A DNA stretch of 64,000 bases from Candidatus Ancaeobacter aquaticus (GCA_030765405.1 JAVCCP010000078.1:1-64000), one strand, 5' to 3'. Positions 10,139 to 18,596 are shown, numbered from the stretch's first letter. Numbers and translations are program-made. The notes: generated by a model not told the origin, from the letters alone.

Positions 10139-10987
10139 ATGACTACAGATATCAATACCAAACTACATACATTACAGGAACTGATCAGAGGATATAAAAG
10201 TATTTTGATCGGTTTTTCAGGTGGTGTTGACAGCACCTTCTTAGTAAAAGTCGCCTATGATGTTCTTGGAGATAAAGCGTGTGCGGTAACCGCGTGTTCG
10301 AGTACGTATCCCGAAAGAGAGTTTAAAGAAGCATGTCGGCTTGCAGCCCATATCGGTGTGAAACATGTGGTGATACAGTCGGAAGAACTCGACATACCGG
10401 AATTTAAGGATAATCCTGTAAACAGATGTTATTATTGCAAGAAAGAACTATTTCAAAAGCTCAAACGTATTGCAGATAAAGAACGCGTAGCGTTTATTGC
10501 CGATGGGTCAAACAGTGATGATGTGCATGATTATCGGCCGGGAACACAGGCATTGCAAGAGCTTAATATTGTGAGTCCGCTTAAAGAAGCTCGCCTCACC
10601 AAAAATGATATACGTGAACTTTCGAAGAGCATGGATCTGCCCACCTGGGACAAACCGGCTTACGCGTGCCTTTCATCACGTTTTCCCTATGGACACGAGA
10701 TCACCCGTGAAAAACTTGATAAGGTAAATCGTGCGGAAGATTTTCTTATGACTCTGGGTTTTAGGCAAGTGAGGGTGAGGTACTATGATGATACTGCGCG
10801 AATAGAGGTTGAAAAGAGCAAAATGGATCATATTATGGCTCAGGATATCAGAGAAAAGATCCTATCTCACTTAAAAGATATCGGATTTAGATATATTACA
10901 ATTGATCTTGAAGGATATCGTATGGGAAGTATGAACGTACATGTCAGACCCCAGACCATAGACTCCAGACCAGAGACTACAGACTAA
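10139..10987 (+). CDS. larE: LarE-like ATP-dependent sulfur transferase
   Basis: This 282-aa protein is an N-type PP-loop ATPase: SGGVDS at residues 27-32 binds and adenylylates. The PAYACLSSRFPYG segment places C177 where LarE has its sulfur-donating or cluster-binding cysteine. C97 and C100 (CYYC) give a three-cysteine set as in LarE forms that hold a [4Fe-4S] cluster. LarE inserts sulfur into the nickel-pincer nucleotide cofactor; larA, larB and larC are not in this window, so another thiolation substrate is possible. The last 14 codons and the stop are made of AGAC heptamer repeat, so the true conserved protein ends near residue 268. The next gene is a second PP-loop enzyme. Confidence 0.78.
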   Translation: MTTDINTKLHTLQELIRGYKSILIGFSGGVDSTFLVKVAYDVLGDKACAVTACSSTYPEREFKEACRLAAHIGVKHVVIQSEELDIPEFKDNPVNRCYYCKKELFQKLKRIADKERVAFIADGSNSDDVHDYRPGTQALQELNIVSPLKEARLTKNDIRELSKSMDLPTWDKPAYACLSSRFPYGHEITREKLDKVNRAEDFLMTLGFRQVRVRYYDDTARIEVEKSKMDHIMAQDIREKILSHLKDIGFRYITIDLEGYRMGSMNVHVRPQTIDSRPETTD

Positions 10988-10994
10988 AAACTAG
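10946..10994 (+). repeat. AGACYNN heptamer run inside the 3' end of larE
   Basis: Seven consecutive 7-base units of consensus AGACYNN (the last is AAACTAG) run from inside larE through its stop codon (TAA at 10985-10987). Three units make 21 bases, so the repeat reads through in frame and gives the tail RPQTIDSRPETTD. The same word forms both arms of the element at 49799-49955. Confidence 0.8.
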
Positions 10995-11063
10995 ATGCTT
11001 TATATTATTCAGCTGTAATCTATATGCTATAAGAAAGTATATGAAAAAAATATAAATACGATT

Positions 11064-11091
11064 CACGAGACACTAATCACGAAAAACGAGT
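11064..11091 (+). repeat. CACNANN heptamer run before the ThiI-like gene
   Basis: Four degenerate 7-base units (CACGAGA, CACTAAT and relatives) end five bases before the ATG at 11096. The same phrase occurs at 17675-17702, also immediately before a start codon. Confidence 0.6.
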
Positions 11092-11095
11092 TATC

Positions 11096-12109
11096 ATGAA
11101 AGCAGTAACATTACTATCCGGTGGGCTGGACAGCATTCTTGCAGCAAAATTGATCATTGAACAGGGTATAGATGTCTATGCTGTTACTTATGTAAGCACG
11201 TTCAGTTCAGGCTACTCTAAAAAGACCGGTGTCTTTGTTCCTCAGCGGTGTGCTGATATGTTAGGGATACCGCTACTTGTACGTGAAATTACCCCTGAAA
11301 TGACTGCTCTCGTAAAAGATCCTCCTCACGGTCACGGAAAAAATCTTAATCCCTGTATTGATTGCAAAATAATAATGATCCGAGACGCAAAAAAATATAT
11401 GCATGATATTGACGCGCAGTTTCTGATTACCGGTGAAGTGCTCGGGGAACGGCCAATGTCACAGATGCGTCACGCCCTCGAAGAGATTGAAAAAGAAGGT
11501 GGGGTGGAAGGTATTTTGCTTCGGCCTCTTACAGCTCATTCATTACCTGAAACTATACCTGAAAAAGAGGGGTGGGTAGACAGGAGTAAATTATGCGGGA
11601 TAACAGGAAGAAGCAGAAAACCCCAATTCGAATTATGTGAACGGTTTGGAATTACGGAGTATGCAACACCTGCAGGCGGATGTCTGTTGACTGATCGAGG
11701 GTACAGCAGAAAGTTGCAGGACGCGTTCGATAATAATGATGACAGTAGATCTTCTATAGACCTTCTTAAAACTGGCCGGCATTTTCGTTTGTTAAGTGGT
11801 GCAAAGATCATTGTTGGACGAGACGAAAAAGAGAATGAAAAATTAACTGCACAGGCACGTTCTGGTGACATGATCGTTTATATTGAGGAGCTACCCGGTC
11901 CGGTTGTACTTGTCTGTCACAGAAAAGATCATGCTGTAACTGAAGAAGATATTGATTGGGGTTGCCGGTTTTGTGCCTATTACAGTGACTCTGATAATGA
12001 AAATAATGTAACGGTTATTTGTCAGTGTGCTGGGAAAGAAGATTTAATTGAGAAGAAGACAAGTTCTATTGATAAGGAGACAGTTGACTCATTGCGGGTT
12101 GGTCAATAA
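11096..12109 (+). CDS. ThiI/MnmA-like PP-loop tRNA thiolation enzyme with NFACT-R-like domain
   Basis: This 337-aa protein begins with a PP-loop (LLSGGLDS) and has a CIDC pair at C87 and C90, as in ThiI/MnmA-like thiouridine synthases. Residues about 230-285 (SGAKIIVGRDEKENEKL) resemble the NFACT-R RNA-binding domain, a fusion reported by comparative genomics for bacterial ThiI-like proteins. More cysteines lie at the C-terminus (CRFCAYY, CQCAGKE) and could bind metal or carry persulfide. The likely role is sulfur insertion into tRNA, for example 4-thiouridine. It lies 108 bases after larE, so the window has two adjacent sulfur-transfer PP-loop enzymes. Confidence 0.75.
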   Translation: MKAVTLLSGGLDSILAAKLIIEQGIDVYAVTYVSTFSSGYSKKTGVFVPQRCADMLGIPLLVREITPEMTALVKDPPHGHGKNLNPCIDCKIIMIRDAKKYMHDIDAQFLITGEVLGERPMSQMRHALEEIEKEGGVEGILLRPLTAHSLPETIPEKEGWVDRSKLCGITGRSRKPQFELCERFGITEYATPAGGCLLTDRGYSRKLQDAFDNNDDSRSSIDLLKTGRHFRLLSGAKIIVGRDEKENEKLTAQARSGDMIVYIEELPGPVVLVCHRKDHAVTEEDIDWGCRFCAYYSDSDNENNVTVICQCAGKEDLIEKKTSSIDKETVDSLRVGQ

Positions 12110-12181
12110 TTTGTGTTTTAATATATAGTATGATTTGATATTATACACTCCATTTTTGCAATAAGTGTCAGGGATGCTATT

Positions 12182-12682
12182 ATGCTAAGTAGTAAACTAT
12201 ATAAAAATATATGTTTTTTAAGCGCAATAATCATTGTATGCGTTACCGTAAGCGGATGCAGTCCTTTTAGGGGAAGACATCCATCGGTAACACCGGACAT
12301 TTGGCCGTTAAAGGTTAAAAATCCTACGGTGACATCAAAGTATGGTATGCGGCACCATCCGGTATTGAAAAGACGTATAAAGCATACCGGTATTGATATT
12401 CGTGCACGTGACGGTACAAAGGTGTATGCCACTGCACCGGGGAGAGTTATTTTTGCCGGTTGGAATGGCGGTTATGGCAATATGGTTAAGATCGATCACG
12501 GTGATACGCTTTTAACCTATTACGCTCATCTTTCAAAGATTGTTGTTCGCAAGGGCGATCACGTTATGAAAGGGAGTTATATAGGGTTATCAGGTCACAG
12601 CGGAAGAGTGACCGGTCCGCATCTGCATTATGAATTGCGCTATAAAGGTAAATCGGTAAATCCAAAATGGGGACTACCTTAA
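12182..12682 (+). CDS. M23 (LytM-like) peptidase lipoprotein
   Basis: This 166-aa protein has a lipoprotein signal with a VSGC lipobox (cysteine near residue 26). An M23 domain fills the rest: KHTGID gives the first zinc-binding His/Asp pair, HLHYEL gives the H-x-H motif, and GYGNMVKIDHG is the conserved core strand. It should act on peptidoglycan cross-bridges in the periplasm, or as an amidase activator like NlpD/EnvC if inactive; all metal ligands appear present. It is short for the family because it lacks a coiled coil or LysM domain. Confidence 0.88.
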   Translation: MLSSKLYKNICFLSAIIIVCVTVSGCSPFRGRHPSVTPDIWPLKVKNPTVTSKYGMRHHPVLKRRIKHTGIDIRARDGTKVYATAPGRVIFAGWNGGYGNMVKIDHGDTLLTYYAHLSKIVVRKGDHVMKGSYIGLSGHSGRVTGPHLHYELRYKGKSVNPKWGLP

Positions 12683-12683
12683 C

Positions 12684-12902
12684 AGCTATAAGCTATAAGC
12701 TGTAAGAAAATACTAAAATAAAAACTAATAAAGTTTTAACTTAAAGCTTACAGCTTATAGCTTAGCTCAGTGGTGGCGCAAAGCTTTAGCCTTGCATGTT
12801 CGCAGGACTAACTTTAGCAGCTCTAAGTTATAAGAGAAAACAACGATATAATGTATAATAAAGTTTTAAACTTAAAGCTTACAGCTTACAGCTTATAGCT
12901 TT
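12684..12902. repeat. AGCTNTA heptamer foldback element before gmd
   Basis: Left arm 12684-12704 has three AGCTNTA units directly after the TAA stop of the M23 gene. Right arm 12744-12764 has three NAGCTTA units, the reverse complement, so the two can fold into a stem of about 22 bp. A second right arm with four units lies at 12875-12902, preceded by the same AATAAAGTTTTAA phrase as the first, so the right half appears duplicated. An imperfect GGCTTTAGCC-type palindrome sits between at 12778-12795. The gmd start codon is 14 bases downstream. Confidence 0.8.
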
Positions 12903-12915
12903 ATAGGGGGGTTCC

Positions 12916-13893
12916 ATGAAAAAGGCATTAATTACAGGGATTACAGGGCAGGACGGCTCATATTTAGCGGACTTCCTTCTTGAAAAGGGATACAAAGTGA
13001 GCGGCATGGTACGTCGATCGAGCACTGAAACGTTTGAGCGCATAGAACATATACGTGAGAAGATTGATTTAAAGCAGGCGGATCTTTTAGATCAGCTTTC
13101 AATAATAAAGATAATTGAAGAGACAGAACCTGATGAAGTCTATAATTTAGCGGCACAATCATTTGTGCCGACTTCATGGACACAGCCGGTACTTACCGCA
13201 GAATTTACTGCAGTCGGTGTAACACGCGTACTTGACGCGATACGCCTTGTAAATAAAGATATACGGTTTTATCAGGCATCATCAAGCGAGATGTTCGGCA
13301 AAGTACATGAAGTACCGCAAACAGAGACCACCCCGTTTCATCCGCGCAGTCCATACGGTGTCGCAAAAGTATACGGCCATTACATAACTCAGAATTATCG
13401 TGAAAGTTATGATATCTTTGCAAGTTCAGGAATACTTTTTAATCATGAGTCTCCGCGCCGCGGTTTGGAATTTGTTACAAAGAAAATTACTGATGCTGTT
13501 GCACGAATAAAGCTTGGACTTTCAGATGCGCTTAAGTTAGGGAACATGGACGCAAAACGTGACTGGGGGTTTGCCGGTGATTATGTAAAAGCGATGTGGC
13601 TGATGTTACAGCAAGACGCACCTGATGATTATGTCGTTGCAACCGGCCAGACACACTCAGTTCAGGAATTCGTTGAAGAGGCTTTTTCTTACGTTGATTT
13701 AGACTGGAAAGAATATGTTAAAACAGATCCACGTTTTGTAAGACCTGCGGAAGTTGATCTCTTAATTGGAGATCCAGCTAAAGCAAAAGAAAAGCTTGGA
13801 TGGACGCCAGATATAACCTTTAAAGGTCTTATCGATATGATGGTTGATTACGATATTGAAAAACACAAGAAACTAATGGCAAATAGTAAGTAA
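12916..13893 (+). CDS. gmd: GDP-mannose 4,6-dehydratase
   Basis: This 325-aa short-chain dehydrogenase converts GDP-D-mannose to GDP-4-keto-6-deoxy-D-mannose. It shows the NAD(P)-binding [14 protein letters not shown], the Gmd signature [14 protein letters not shown], the catalytic YGVAK (tyrosine near 147) and the late [14 protein letters not shown] segment that is diagnostic for the family. Length is normal. GGGGGG precedes the ATG. It lies just before an Rmd-like reductase and a phosphohexomutase, which gives a complete route to a GDP-6-deoxyhexose for surface polysaccharide. Confidence 0.95.
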   Translation: MKKALITGITGQDGSYLADFLLEKGYKVSGMVRRSSTETFERIEHIREKIDLKQADLLDQLSIIKIIEETEPDEVYNLAAQSFVPTSWTQPVLTAEFTAVGVTRVLDAIRLVNKDIRFYQASSSEMFGKVHEVPQTETTPFHPRSPYGVAKVYGHYITQNYRESYDIFASSGILFNHESPRRGLEFVTKKITDAVARIKLGLSDALKLGNMDAKRDWGFAGDYVKAMWLMLQQDAPDDYVVATGQTHSVQEFVEEAFSYVDLDWKEYVKTDPRFVRPAEVDLLIGDPAKAKEKLGWTPDITFKGLIDMMVDYDIEKHKKLMANSK

Positions 13894-13986
13894 GTTATTG
13901 TTATAGTGATAGAGCTGGATTTGTTTTATACGGCGAATAACGTTGAATTATTAGAGACATTTCCTCTCCATTGAGGTGGAGATTTA

Positions 13987-14118
13987 TTAAAAATGGCGAA
14001 GAAGTGGCTATGTGCAAGGCGCGTGCAAGCGAACGCGGAGGTGTATTTACTGTACACCGCACAAGGGAGCGCAAGTACGCAACGCAGCAGATGGCTGCTT
14101 ATCCGCAATTTTGGGGTT
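13987..14118. repeat. bulged inverted-repeat element (AAGGCG ... AGAYGGC family), copy 1
   Basis: Imperfect arms at about 13987-14020 and 14085-14118 flank a central hairpin with GGTGTA / TACACC arms. Shared landmarks with the elements at 23248-23520 and 33709-33893 are AAGGCG on the left, a perfect central GTAC-type hairpin, and AACGNAG followed by AGAYGGC on the right. It lies in the gmd-rmd gap and extends to within three bases of the rmd start. Confidence 0.5.
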
Positions 14119-14120
14119 TT

Positions 14121-15065
14121 ATGAGTATTTTGATTACTGGTGTAACAGGTTTTGTTGGGGATCATCTTCTTGAATACACAGCCGGGCAGACCGAACGTAT
14201 TTATGGGATTGGCCATATTGCCGTTGATACCTCGTATGCCCACTACAAACATTTTCAATTGTTTACTACTGACTTAAGGGATGATCTTGGTATAAATTCT
14301 GTTGTACGAAAAGCCCAGCCGGATATTGTCTATCATTTGGCAGGTGTTGCATCAGTTAAAAAGTTTGATGCGGACATTACGGCATCATTTGAAATAAATA
14401 CTAATGGATCGCTGCATCTTTTTGAGGCTGTCAGGCAGCACTCACCGAAAAGTAAGATTGTTTTTATCAGTTCGGGAGAAGTGTATGGCGAAGTAGATAA
14501 AAAAAATCTACCGGTAACAGAAGAAACATCCATAGCCCCCACGAATTTGTATGGAGTATCAAAAGCGTCCGCAGAATTACTTGCATTAAATTACTGGAAA
14601 AATTATGGAGTAGATATTACTATCTTGAGGCCTTTTAATCATATTGGCCCGGGACAATCAACCGATTTTGTTACCGCGAGCTTTGCAAAGCAAATTGCAC
14701 AGATCAAGAAAAACAAGAAAGAACCAGTCTTAGAAGTTGGTAACGTTGAAGTAAAACGGGATTTTACCGATGTGAGAGATATTGTGCGCGCATATGATCT
14801 TGCGGCAAAAAAATGCGGTGGTGGAGAAGTGTACAATGTTTCTTCCGGGACACTGTATACGATTAGTGAAATTCTCGATAAGATGATCGCTTTAGCCCAA
14901 ATAAAGGTGGAGATAAAGGAATCAGCGGATAGAGTTAGAAAGCACGATATAGATTATGTGTGGGGAAGTCCTAAAAAGTTTATGAGTAAAACCGGATGGA
15001 AACCACGGTATAAAATTGAAGATACATTACGCGATTTACTAGCGTATTGGATGGAAAGAACGTAA
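14121..15065 (+). CDS. rmd: NAD-dependent epimerase/dehydratase, Rmd-like GDP-4-keto-6-deoxymannose reductase
   Basis: This 314-aa protein from the ATG at 14121 has the Rossmann motif GVTGFVG, catalytic YGVSK, and the Rmd-type block RPFNHIGPGQS with VKRDFTDVRDIVRAY. Rmd reduces the Gmd product to GDP-D-rhamnose; a GDP-fucose synthase or GDP-talose enzyme is less likely from these motifs. A longer in-frame reading from 13971 was rejected because its first 50 codons lie in the inverted-repeat element and look nothing like a Rossmann protein. GGGG lies four bases before the chosen ATG. Confidence 0.85.
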   Translation: MSILITGVTGFVGDHLLEYTAGQTERIYGIGHIAVDTSYAHYKHFQLFTTDLRDDLGINSVVRKAQPDIVYHLAGVASVKKFDADITASFEINTNGSLHLFEAVRQHSPKSKIVFISSGEVYGEVDKKNLPVTEETSIAPTNLYGVSKASAELLALNYWKNYGVDITILRPFNHIGPGQSTDFVTASFAKQIAQIKKNKKEPVLEVGNVEVKRDFTDVRDIVRAYDLAAKKCGGGEVYNVSSGTLYTISEILDKMIALAQIKVEIKESADRVRKHDIDYVWGSPKKFMSKTGWKPRYKIEDTLRDLLAYWMERT

Positions 15066-15073
15066 TTTGCAGT

Positions 15074-15145
15074 TAGCGTATAGCGCATGGCGGATAGTGT
15101 AGTGCAGGGCTTTAGCCCTGCGTTAAGGCAAGGCTAAAGCCTTGC
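15074..15145. repeat. TAGCGNN heptamers with two GGCTTTAGCC-type palindromes
   Basis: Four TAGCGNN-type heptamers at 15074-15101 are followed by palindromes at 15104-15121 (GCAGGGC arms) and 15128-15145 (GCAAGGC arms). This is the left half and core of the composite element seen whole at 19411-19565; the right heptamer arm is missing. Confidence 0.75.
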
Positions 15146-15210
15146 GCTACAGTATTGTTTGATTCTTTGTATTTGGTAATTGTAACTTAAAAAGTATGGG
15201 GGGTTTTTGA

Positions 15211-16536
15211 GTGGGTATTTTTAAGGCGTACGATATTAGAGGTGTATATCCAACTGAACTGGATGAGAATATGGCTTATGATATTGGCAGAGCCGCTGCA
15301 ACGTTTCTTAAGGTAAAAGAAATTGTTGTTGGGTATGATATGCGTACAAGTACACCGATAATGTCTCAAAAGTTCATGGAAGGTCTCACGGATTGCGGCG
15401 TTGATGTTATTGATATTGGCATGTGTTCAAGTCCTGCTGTTTATTTTACTGTAGGACATTACGGATATCCGGCAGGTGCCATGGTTACCGCATCGCATAA
15501 TCCGGCTAAATATAATGGTTTCAAATTCTGCCGGGAAAACGTAATTCCCATTAGCGGCGAAACTGGTATTAAGGATATGCAGAAGATGGTCGAAACACAA
15601 GAATTTGCCCATTCAGATACTAAAGGCACAGTAACCCAAAAAGATATTTTAAGCGATTATGTAAACCACATATTAAGCTTTGCTAAGGATATTAAACCAT
15701 TAAAGATTATTGTTGATGCCGGTAACGGTGTTGCCGGAAAATTTGTCGAAGAGGTATATAAACATCTTCCCTGTGAGTTAACACCACTGTATTTCGAGCC
15801 GGATGGCACGTTTCCGCACCATGAAGCGAATCCGCTTAAAGAAGAGAACCTTAAAGATCTTAAAGAACATATGAAAACCGGTACGTATGATATTGGTATC
15901 GCGTTTGATGGTGATGCAGACAGAATAGCGTTTGTTGATGAAAAAGGGCAAACGATAACAAATGACCTTATATCAGCTTTGATTGCTCAGGAGATCCTTT
16001 CCCAGAAGAGTCCGCAAACGATTGTGTATGATCTTCGTTCAAGCTGGGTTGTTCCTGAAGAAGTAGAAAAACATGGCGGTATTGCTATTGAGTCACGTGT
16101 CGGCCATTCGTTCATAAAGGGTATTATGAGAGAAAACGATGCTGCACTTGGTGGTGAACTTTCTGGACATTATTATTTCAGAGATAATTTCTATGCTGAT
16201 AATGCGCAGATTGCGATGATAAAGATACTAAATCTGGTAAGTAGAGATGGTCGACCGATATCTGAGATTGTTCAGCCGCTTAGAAGATATTTTGCAACAG
16301 GTGAAATAAATTTTAAGGTAGCTGATAAAGACAAAAAGATAAAAGAATTGGCTGAAACATTTAAAGACGGCAAGGTATATTATCTTGACGGTATATCAGT
16401 AGAATATAGTGACTGGTGGTTTAATGTACGGCCGTCAAACACTGAACCGGCCCTGCGACTCAACTTAGAGGCCAAATCAAAAGAATTAATGGAACAGAAA
16501 AAGAGCGAACTTGTTGCGATTTTAGAACAAGGCTAA
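15211..16536 (+). CDS. manB: phosphomannomutase/phosphoglucomutase
   Basis: This 441-aa alpha-D-phosphohexomutase starts at GTG with GGGGGG ten bases upstream. The phosphoserine loop TASHNP gives active-site S95, the Mg2+ loop DGDADR is at 233-238, the sugar-binding loop contains GGELSGHYYF, and the phosphate-binding loop contains RPSNTEPALRL. It interconverts hexose 6- and 1-phosphates, so it supplies mannose-1-phosphate for GDP-mannose upstream of gmd. A mannose-1-phosphate guanylyltransferase is not in the window. Confidence 0.93.
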   Translation: MGIFKAYDIRGVYPTELDENMAYDIGRAAATFLKVKEIVVGYDMRTSTPIMSQKFMEGLTDCGVDVIDIGMCSSPAVYFTVGHYGYPAGAMVTASHNPAKYNGFKFCRENVIPISGETGIKDMQKMVETQEFAHSDTKGTVTQKDILSDYVNHILSFAKDIKPLKIIVDAGNGVAGKFVEEVYKHLPCELTPLYFEPDGTFPHHEANPLKEENLKDLKEHMKTGTYDIGIAFDGDADRIAFVDEKGQTITNDLISALIAQEILSQKSPQTIVYDLRSSWVVPEEVEKHGGIAIESRVGHSFIKGIMRENDAALGGELSGHYYFRDNFYADNAQIAMIKILNLVSRDGRPISEIVQPLRRYFATGEINFKVADKDKKIKELAETFKDGKVYYLDGISVEYSDWWFNVRPSNTEPALRLNLEAKSKELMEQKKSELVAILEQG

Positions 16537-16558
16537 TATATAGAATGGTTCTTTTTAT

Positions 16559-16957
16559 ATGAAAAAGTACACTTTTGGCTTGAGAGTACGTTACGAAGAA
16601 ACCGATCAAATGGGTTATGCCTATTATGGTAATTATTTTACCTGGTTTGAAGTTGCCCGTTCAGAATATTTCCGTGACAATAATATTCCTTATACAGGAT
16701 TTGAAAAAAAGGGTCTGTATTTACCTGCTGTTGAGGCCACGTGCAAATATGAAGTTCCGCTTGCCTACGATGATTTGATCGATATTACTGTGTGGATCAG
16801 TGAAATTAAGAATGCGAGCATGGTGTTTCAGTATGAAATACGTAAAGATGCCTCATTGATCGCTAAAGGTAAAACAATACATGCCTTTATCAATGAAAAA
16901 AGCAAACCTGTGCGGGTACCTGATGAAGTGCGTGCTATATATGGTGGAAGCGAGTAG
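16559..16957 (+). CDS. ybgC: YbgC-type acyl-CoA thioesterase (hotdog fold)
   Basis: This 132-aa protein has the 4HBT/YbgC signature RVRYEETDQMGYAYYGNYFTW, with the catalytic aspartate in ETDQMG, followed by FEVARSEYFR. It hydrolyses acyl-CoA or acyl-ACP thioesters in the cytoplasm; in proteobacteria it is linked with Tol-Pal, but no tol genes are here. It follows the phosphohexomutase by 22 bases, so co-transcription is likely. Confidence 0.88.
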   Translation: MKKYTFGLRVRYEETDQMGYAYYGNYFTWFEVARSEYFRDNNIPYTGFEKKGLYLPAVEATCKYEVPLAYDDLIDITVWISEIKNASMVFQYEIRKDASLIAKGKTIHAFINEKSKPVRVPDEVRAIYGGSE

Positions 16958-16981
16958 GTTTGATGGTTTGTGTTTTTTTAT

Positions 16982-17009
16982 GAACTATGAACGATGAACT
17001 ATAAACTAA
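16982..17009 (+). repeat. GAACNAY heptamer run
   Basis: Four 7-base units (three GAACNAT and one AAACTAA) lie between ybgC and cutA. This is the same word family as at 5230-5257. Confidence 0.65.
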
Positions 17010-17033
17010 TTTTTGTTTTCAGAGAAAAATTTT

Positions 17034-17348
17034 ATGGATTATGTAGTCGTATATGTAACAGTTTCATCGAAAAAAGAGGGTAAAATAATAGCTAAAGCAT
17101 TGTTGGAAGCGAAACTAGCAGCATGTGTCAATATTATTGATGGTGTGGAGTCATTTTTCTGGTGGGAGAAAAAAATTGATACTGCGAAAGAATCTCTCTT
17201 GATTATTAAAACAAAAAAGAGTATAGTGCCCCAGCTTGAGAAAATGGTAAAAAAGTATCATTCGTACGATGTGCCGGAGATAATTGCCTTACCGATAGTT
17301 AGTGGTGAACGTAAATATCTCGATTGGCTTGAAGGATCATTGAAGTAA
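17034..17348 (+). CDS. cutA: CutA-like divalent ion tolerance protein
   Basis: This 104-aa protein matches the CutA1 trimer family: a YVTVSSKKEGKIIAKALLEAKLAACVNI N-terminal half, the FWWEKK turn, and the YDVPEIIALPI motif near the end. The family is PII-like in fold and binds divalent copper in vitro; its cellular role is unsettled. The ATG at 17034 is chosen over a TTG at 17013, whose extra residues (MFSEKNF) fall outside the domain. Confidence 0.92.
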   Translation: MDYVVVYVTVSSKKEGKIIAKALLEAKLAACVNIIDGVESFFWWEKKIDTAKESLLIIKTKKSIVPQLEKMVKKYHSYDVPEIIALPIVSGERKYLDWLEGSLK

Positions 17349-17361
17349 AGGAGGAATAATT

Positions 17362-17520
17362 ATGTCTATGCATCCAAGTCTGAGAAAAGTTGGTGGAACA
17401 TTTAAAGTGAAACGTTCTGTCATGAAAAGATTTGAACGCGTTGAAGAACTACGAAAACGCGGCAAATTTAAAGAAGGACAAAGTGTGTACGGCCTGCCAA
17501 AGACCTTACCACCAGTTTGA
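17362..17520 (+). CDS. PVC-type small basic protein (52 aa)
   Basis: This short gene encodes a 52-aa very basic protein starting MSMHPSLRKVGGTFKVKRSV and ending with SVYGLPKTLPPV. The MS-HPSL start, the RFERVEELRKRGKFKEG middle and the GLPK end match the small basic protein family described from Verrucomicrobia, Chlamydiae and relatives, suspected to be ribosome-associated. An ideal AAAGGAGG lies 7-8 bases before the ATG, and the gene follows cutA by 13 bases. It is followed by a hairpin. The family call is from memory of the conserved pattern. Confidence 0.8.
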   Translation: MSMHPSLRKVGGTFKVKRSVMKRFERVEELRKRGKFKEGQSVYGLPKTLPPV

Positions 17521-17525
17521 TTTGA

Positions 17526-17621
17526 CAAAGTGCTTGCGCACTTTGCATTTAGCGTTTATCTAACAGCGATTATTTTTTCGAATTTCCAGATTTCACCGCC
17601 ACGATTTATCGGGGCGGTGAA
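17526..17621 (+). terminator. two hairpins after the small basic protein gene
   Basis: CAAAGTGC at 17526-17533 pairs with GCACTTTG at 17538-17545, a strong stem but with a poor T tract, likely the terminator of the upstream operon. A second stem at 17592-17621 (arms TTCACCGCC and GGCGGTGAA) has a self-complementary CGATTTATCG loop. Confidence 0.55.
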
Positions 17622-17674
17622 TGTCACGGGTAGCAAATATGAACGTTCATTTAAGCGCTTAACAAAAACCGATT

Positions 17675-17702
17675 CACTAATCACGAACCACGAGGCACGA
17701 AT
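17675..17702 (+). repeat. CACNANN heptamer run abutting the rluB start
   Basis: Four 7-base units beginning CAC end three bases before the ATG at 17706. No Shine-Dalgarno-like sequence separates the repeat from the start codon, so the repeat itself forms the translation-initiation leader. Confidence 0.65.
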
Positions 17703-17705
17703 TAT

Positions 17706-18473
17706 ATGCCTGAACGTCTACAAAAAGTAATGGCGCAAGCCGGTATTGCCTCACGCAGAAAGTCTGAAGAGATCATCACACATGGCCGTGTTACGGTAAA
17801 TGGTGAGGTGGTAACTCAGATGGGGAAACTTGTCTCATCGAAAGACAAGATCTGTGTTGACGGGAAATCTCTGTCTGTACAGAAAAAAACCTATATACTG
17901 CTCAATAAACCTGCCGGATATGTTTGTTCTGCGGTACAGAAAAAAGATAAGAGACCGATTGTGTTGCAGCTGGTCCATGAAAAAGGATTAAGATTATTTA
18001 CTGTTGGGCGACTCGATTATGATACTAATGGCGCTTTGCTTCTCACTAATGACGGTGATTTTTCACTTAAAGTCTCTCATCCGCGCTATGAAGTACAAAA
18101 AGTATATGATGTTGTTGCAAAAGGCGTTATTACACAAAATAATCTGAAGCGTCTGGAAAAGGGTATTGTCTTAGACGGTAAAAAAGTATACGGTACAAAG
18201 ATCAACAAGTCCCGTCCTCATGGTGATAAGACCTTTGTAACGCTCGCTATTAACGAGGGTCGTAATCGCCAGGTAAAACGGATGTTTAATGAGATCGGAC
18301 ACAGAGTTGTTAACCTCAAACGTGTTAAGATCGGCTTTCTGTCTCTCGGCACATTAAAGTCAGGCCAGTATAGATATCTTACGGATACAGAAGTAAAAAA
18401 AATCCTTGCGCAGGAACCTAAAATTCAGAAACGCCGCCCTGTAGATAACAACAAATTCACAAAATCTAAGTAA
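17706..18473 (+). CDS. rluB: RsuA/RluB-family rRNA pseudouridine synthase
   Basis: This 255-aa protein has an N-terminal S4 RNA-binding domain (PERLQKVMAQAGIASRRKSE) and a pseudouridine synthase domain with the catalytic aspartate in GRLDYDTNGALLLTNDG and the late EGRNRQVKRMF motif. It should isomerize a uridine in 23S rRNA (RluB-like); RsuA or RluE specificity cannot be excluded. The C-terminal tail is basic (KRRPVDNNKFTKSK). Confidence 0.9.
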   Translation: MPERLQKVMAQAGIASRRKSEEIITHGRVTVNGEVVTQMGKLVSSKDKICVDGKSLSVQKKTYILLNKPAGYVCSAVQKKDKRPIVLQLVHEKGLRLFTVGRLDYDTNGALLLTNDGDFSLKVSHPRYEVQKVYDVVAKGVITQNNLKRLEKGIVLDGKKVYGTKINKSRPHGDKTFVTLAINEGRNRQVKRMFNEIGHRVVNLKRVKIGFLSLGTLKSGQYRYLTDTEVKKILAQEPKIQKRRPVDNNKFTKSK

Positions 18474-18529
18474 CAAATAATAACCAATCATCAAATACCA
18501 AGTTCTAAAACCAAACCCCTTGCTTTAAC

Positions 18530-18596
18530 GCAGGGCTAAAGCCCTGCACTTTCAAAATCACCGCGTAGGTGGCACAGGGTGATTCCTACGCGGTGA
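18530..18596. repeat. GGCTAAAGCC palindrome followed by CACCGCGTAGG hairpin
   Basis: A palindrome with GCAGGGC arms at 18530-18547 is followed by a hairpin with 12-base arms at 18558-18569 and 18585-18596 (TCACCGCGTAGG and its complement) and a run of A. The latter matches hairpins at 24508-24544 and 62094-62134. Confidence 0.75.

Noticed and set aside
13971-14120. 50-codon N-terminal extension of the Rmd-like protein
   Set aside because: It is translated repeat element, and the Rossmann fold begins directly at the ATG at 14121.
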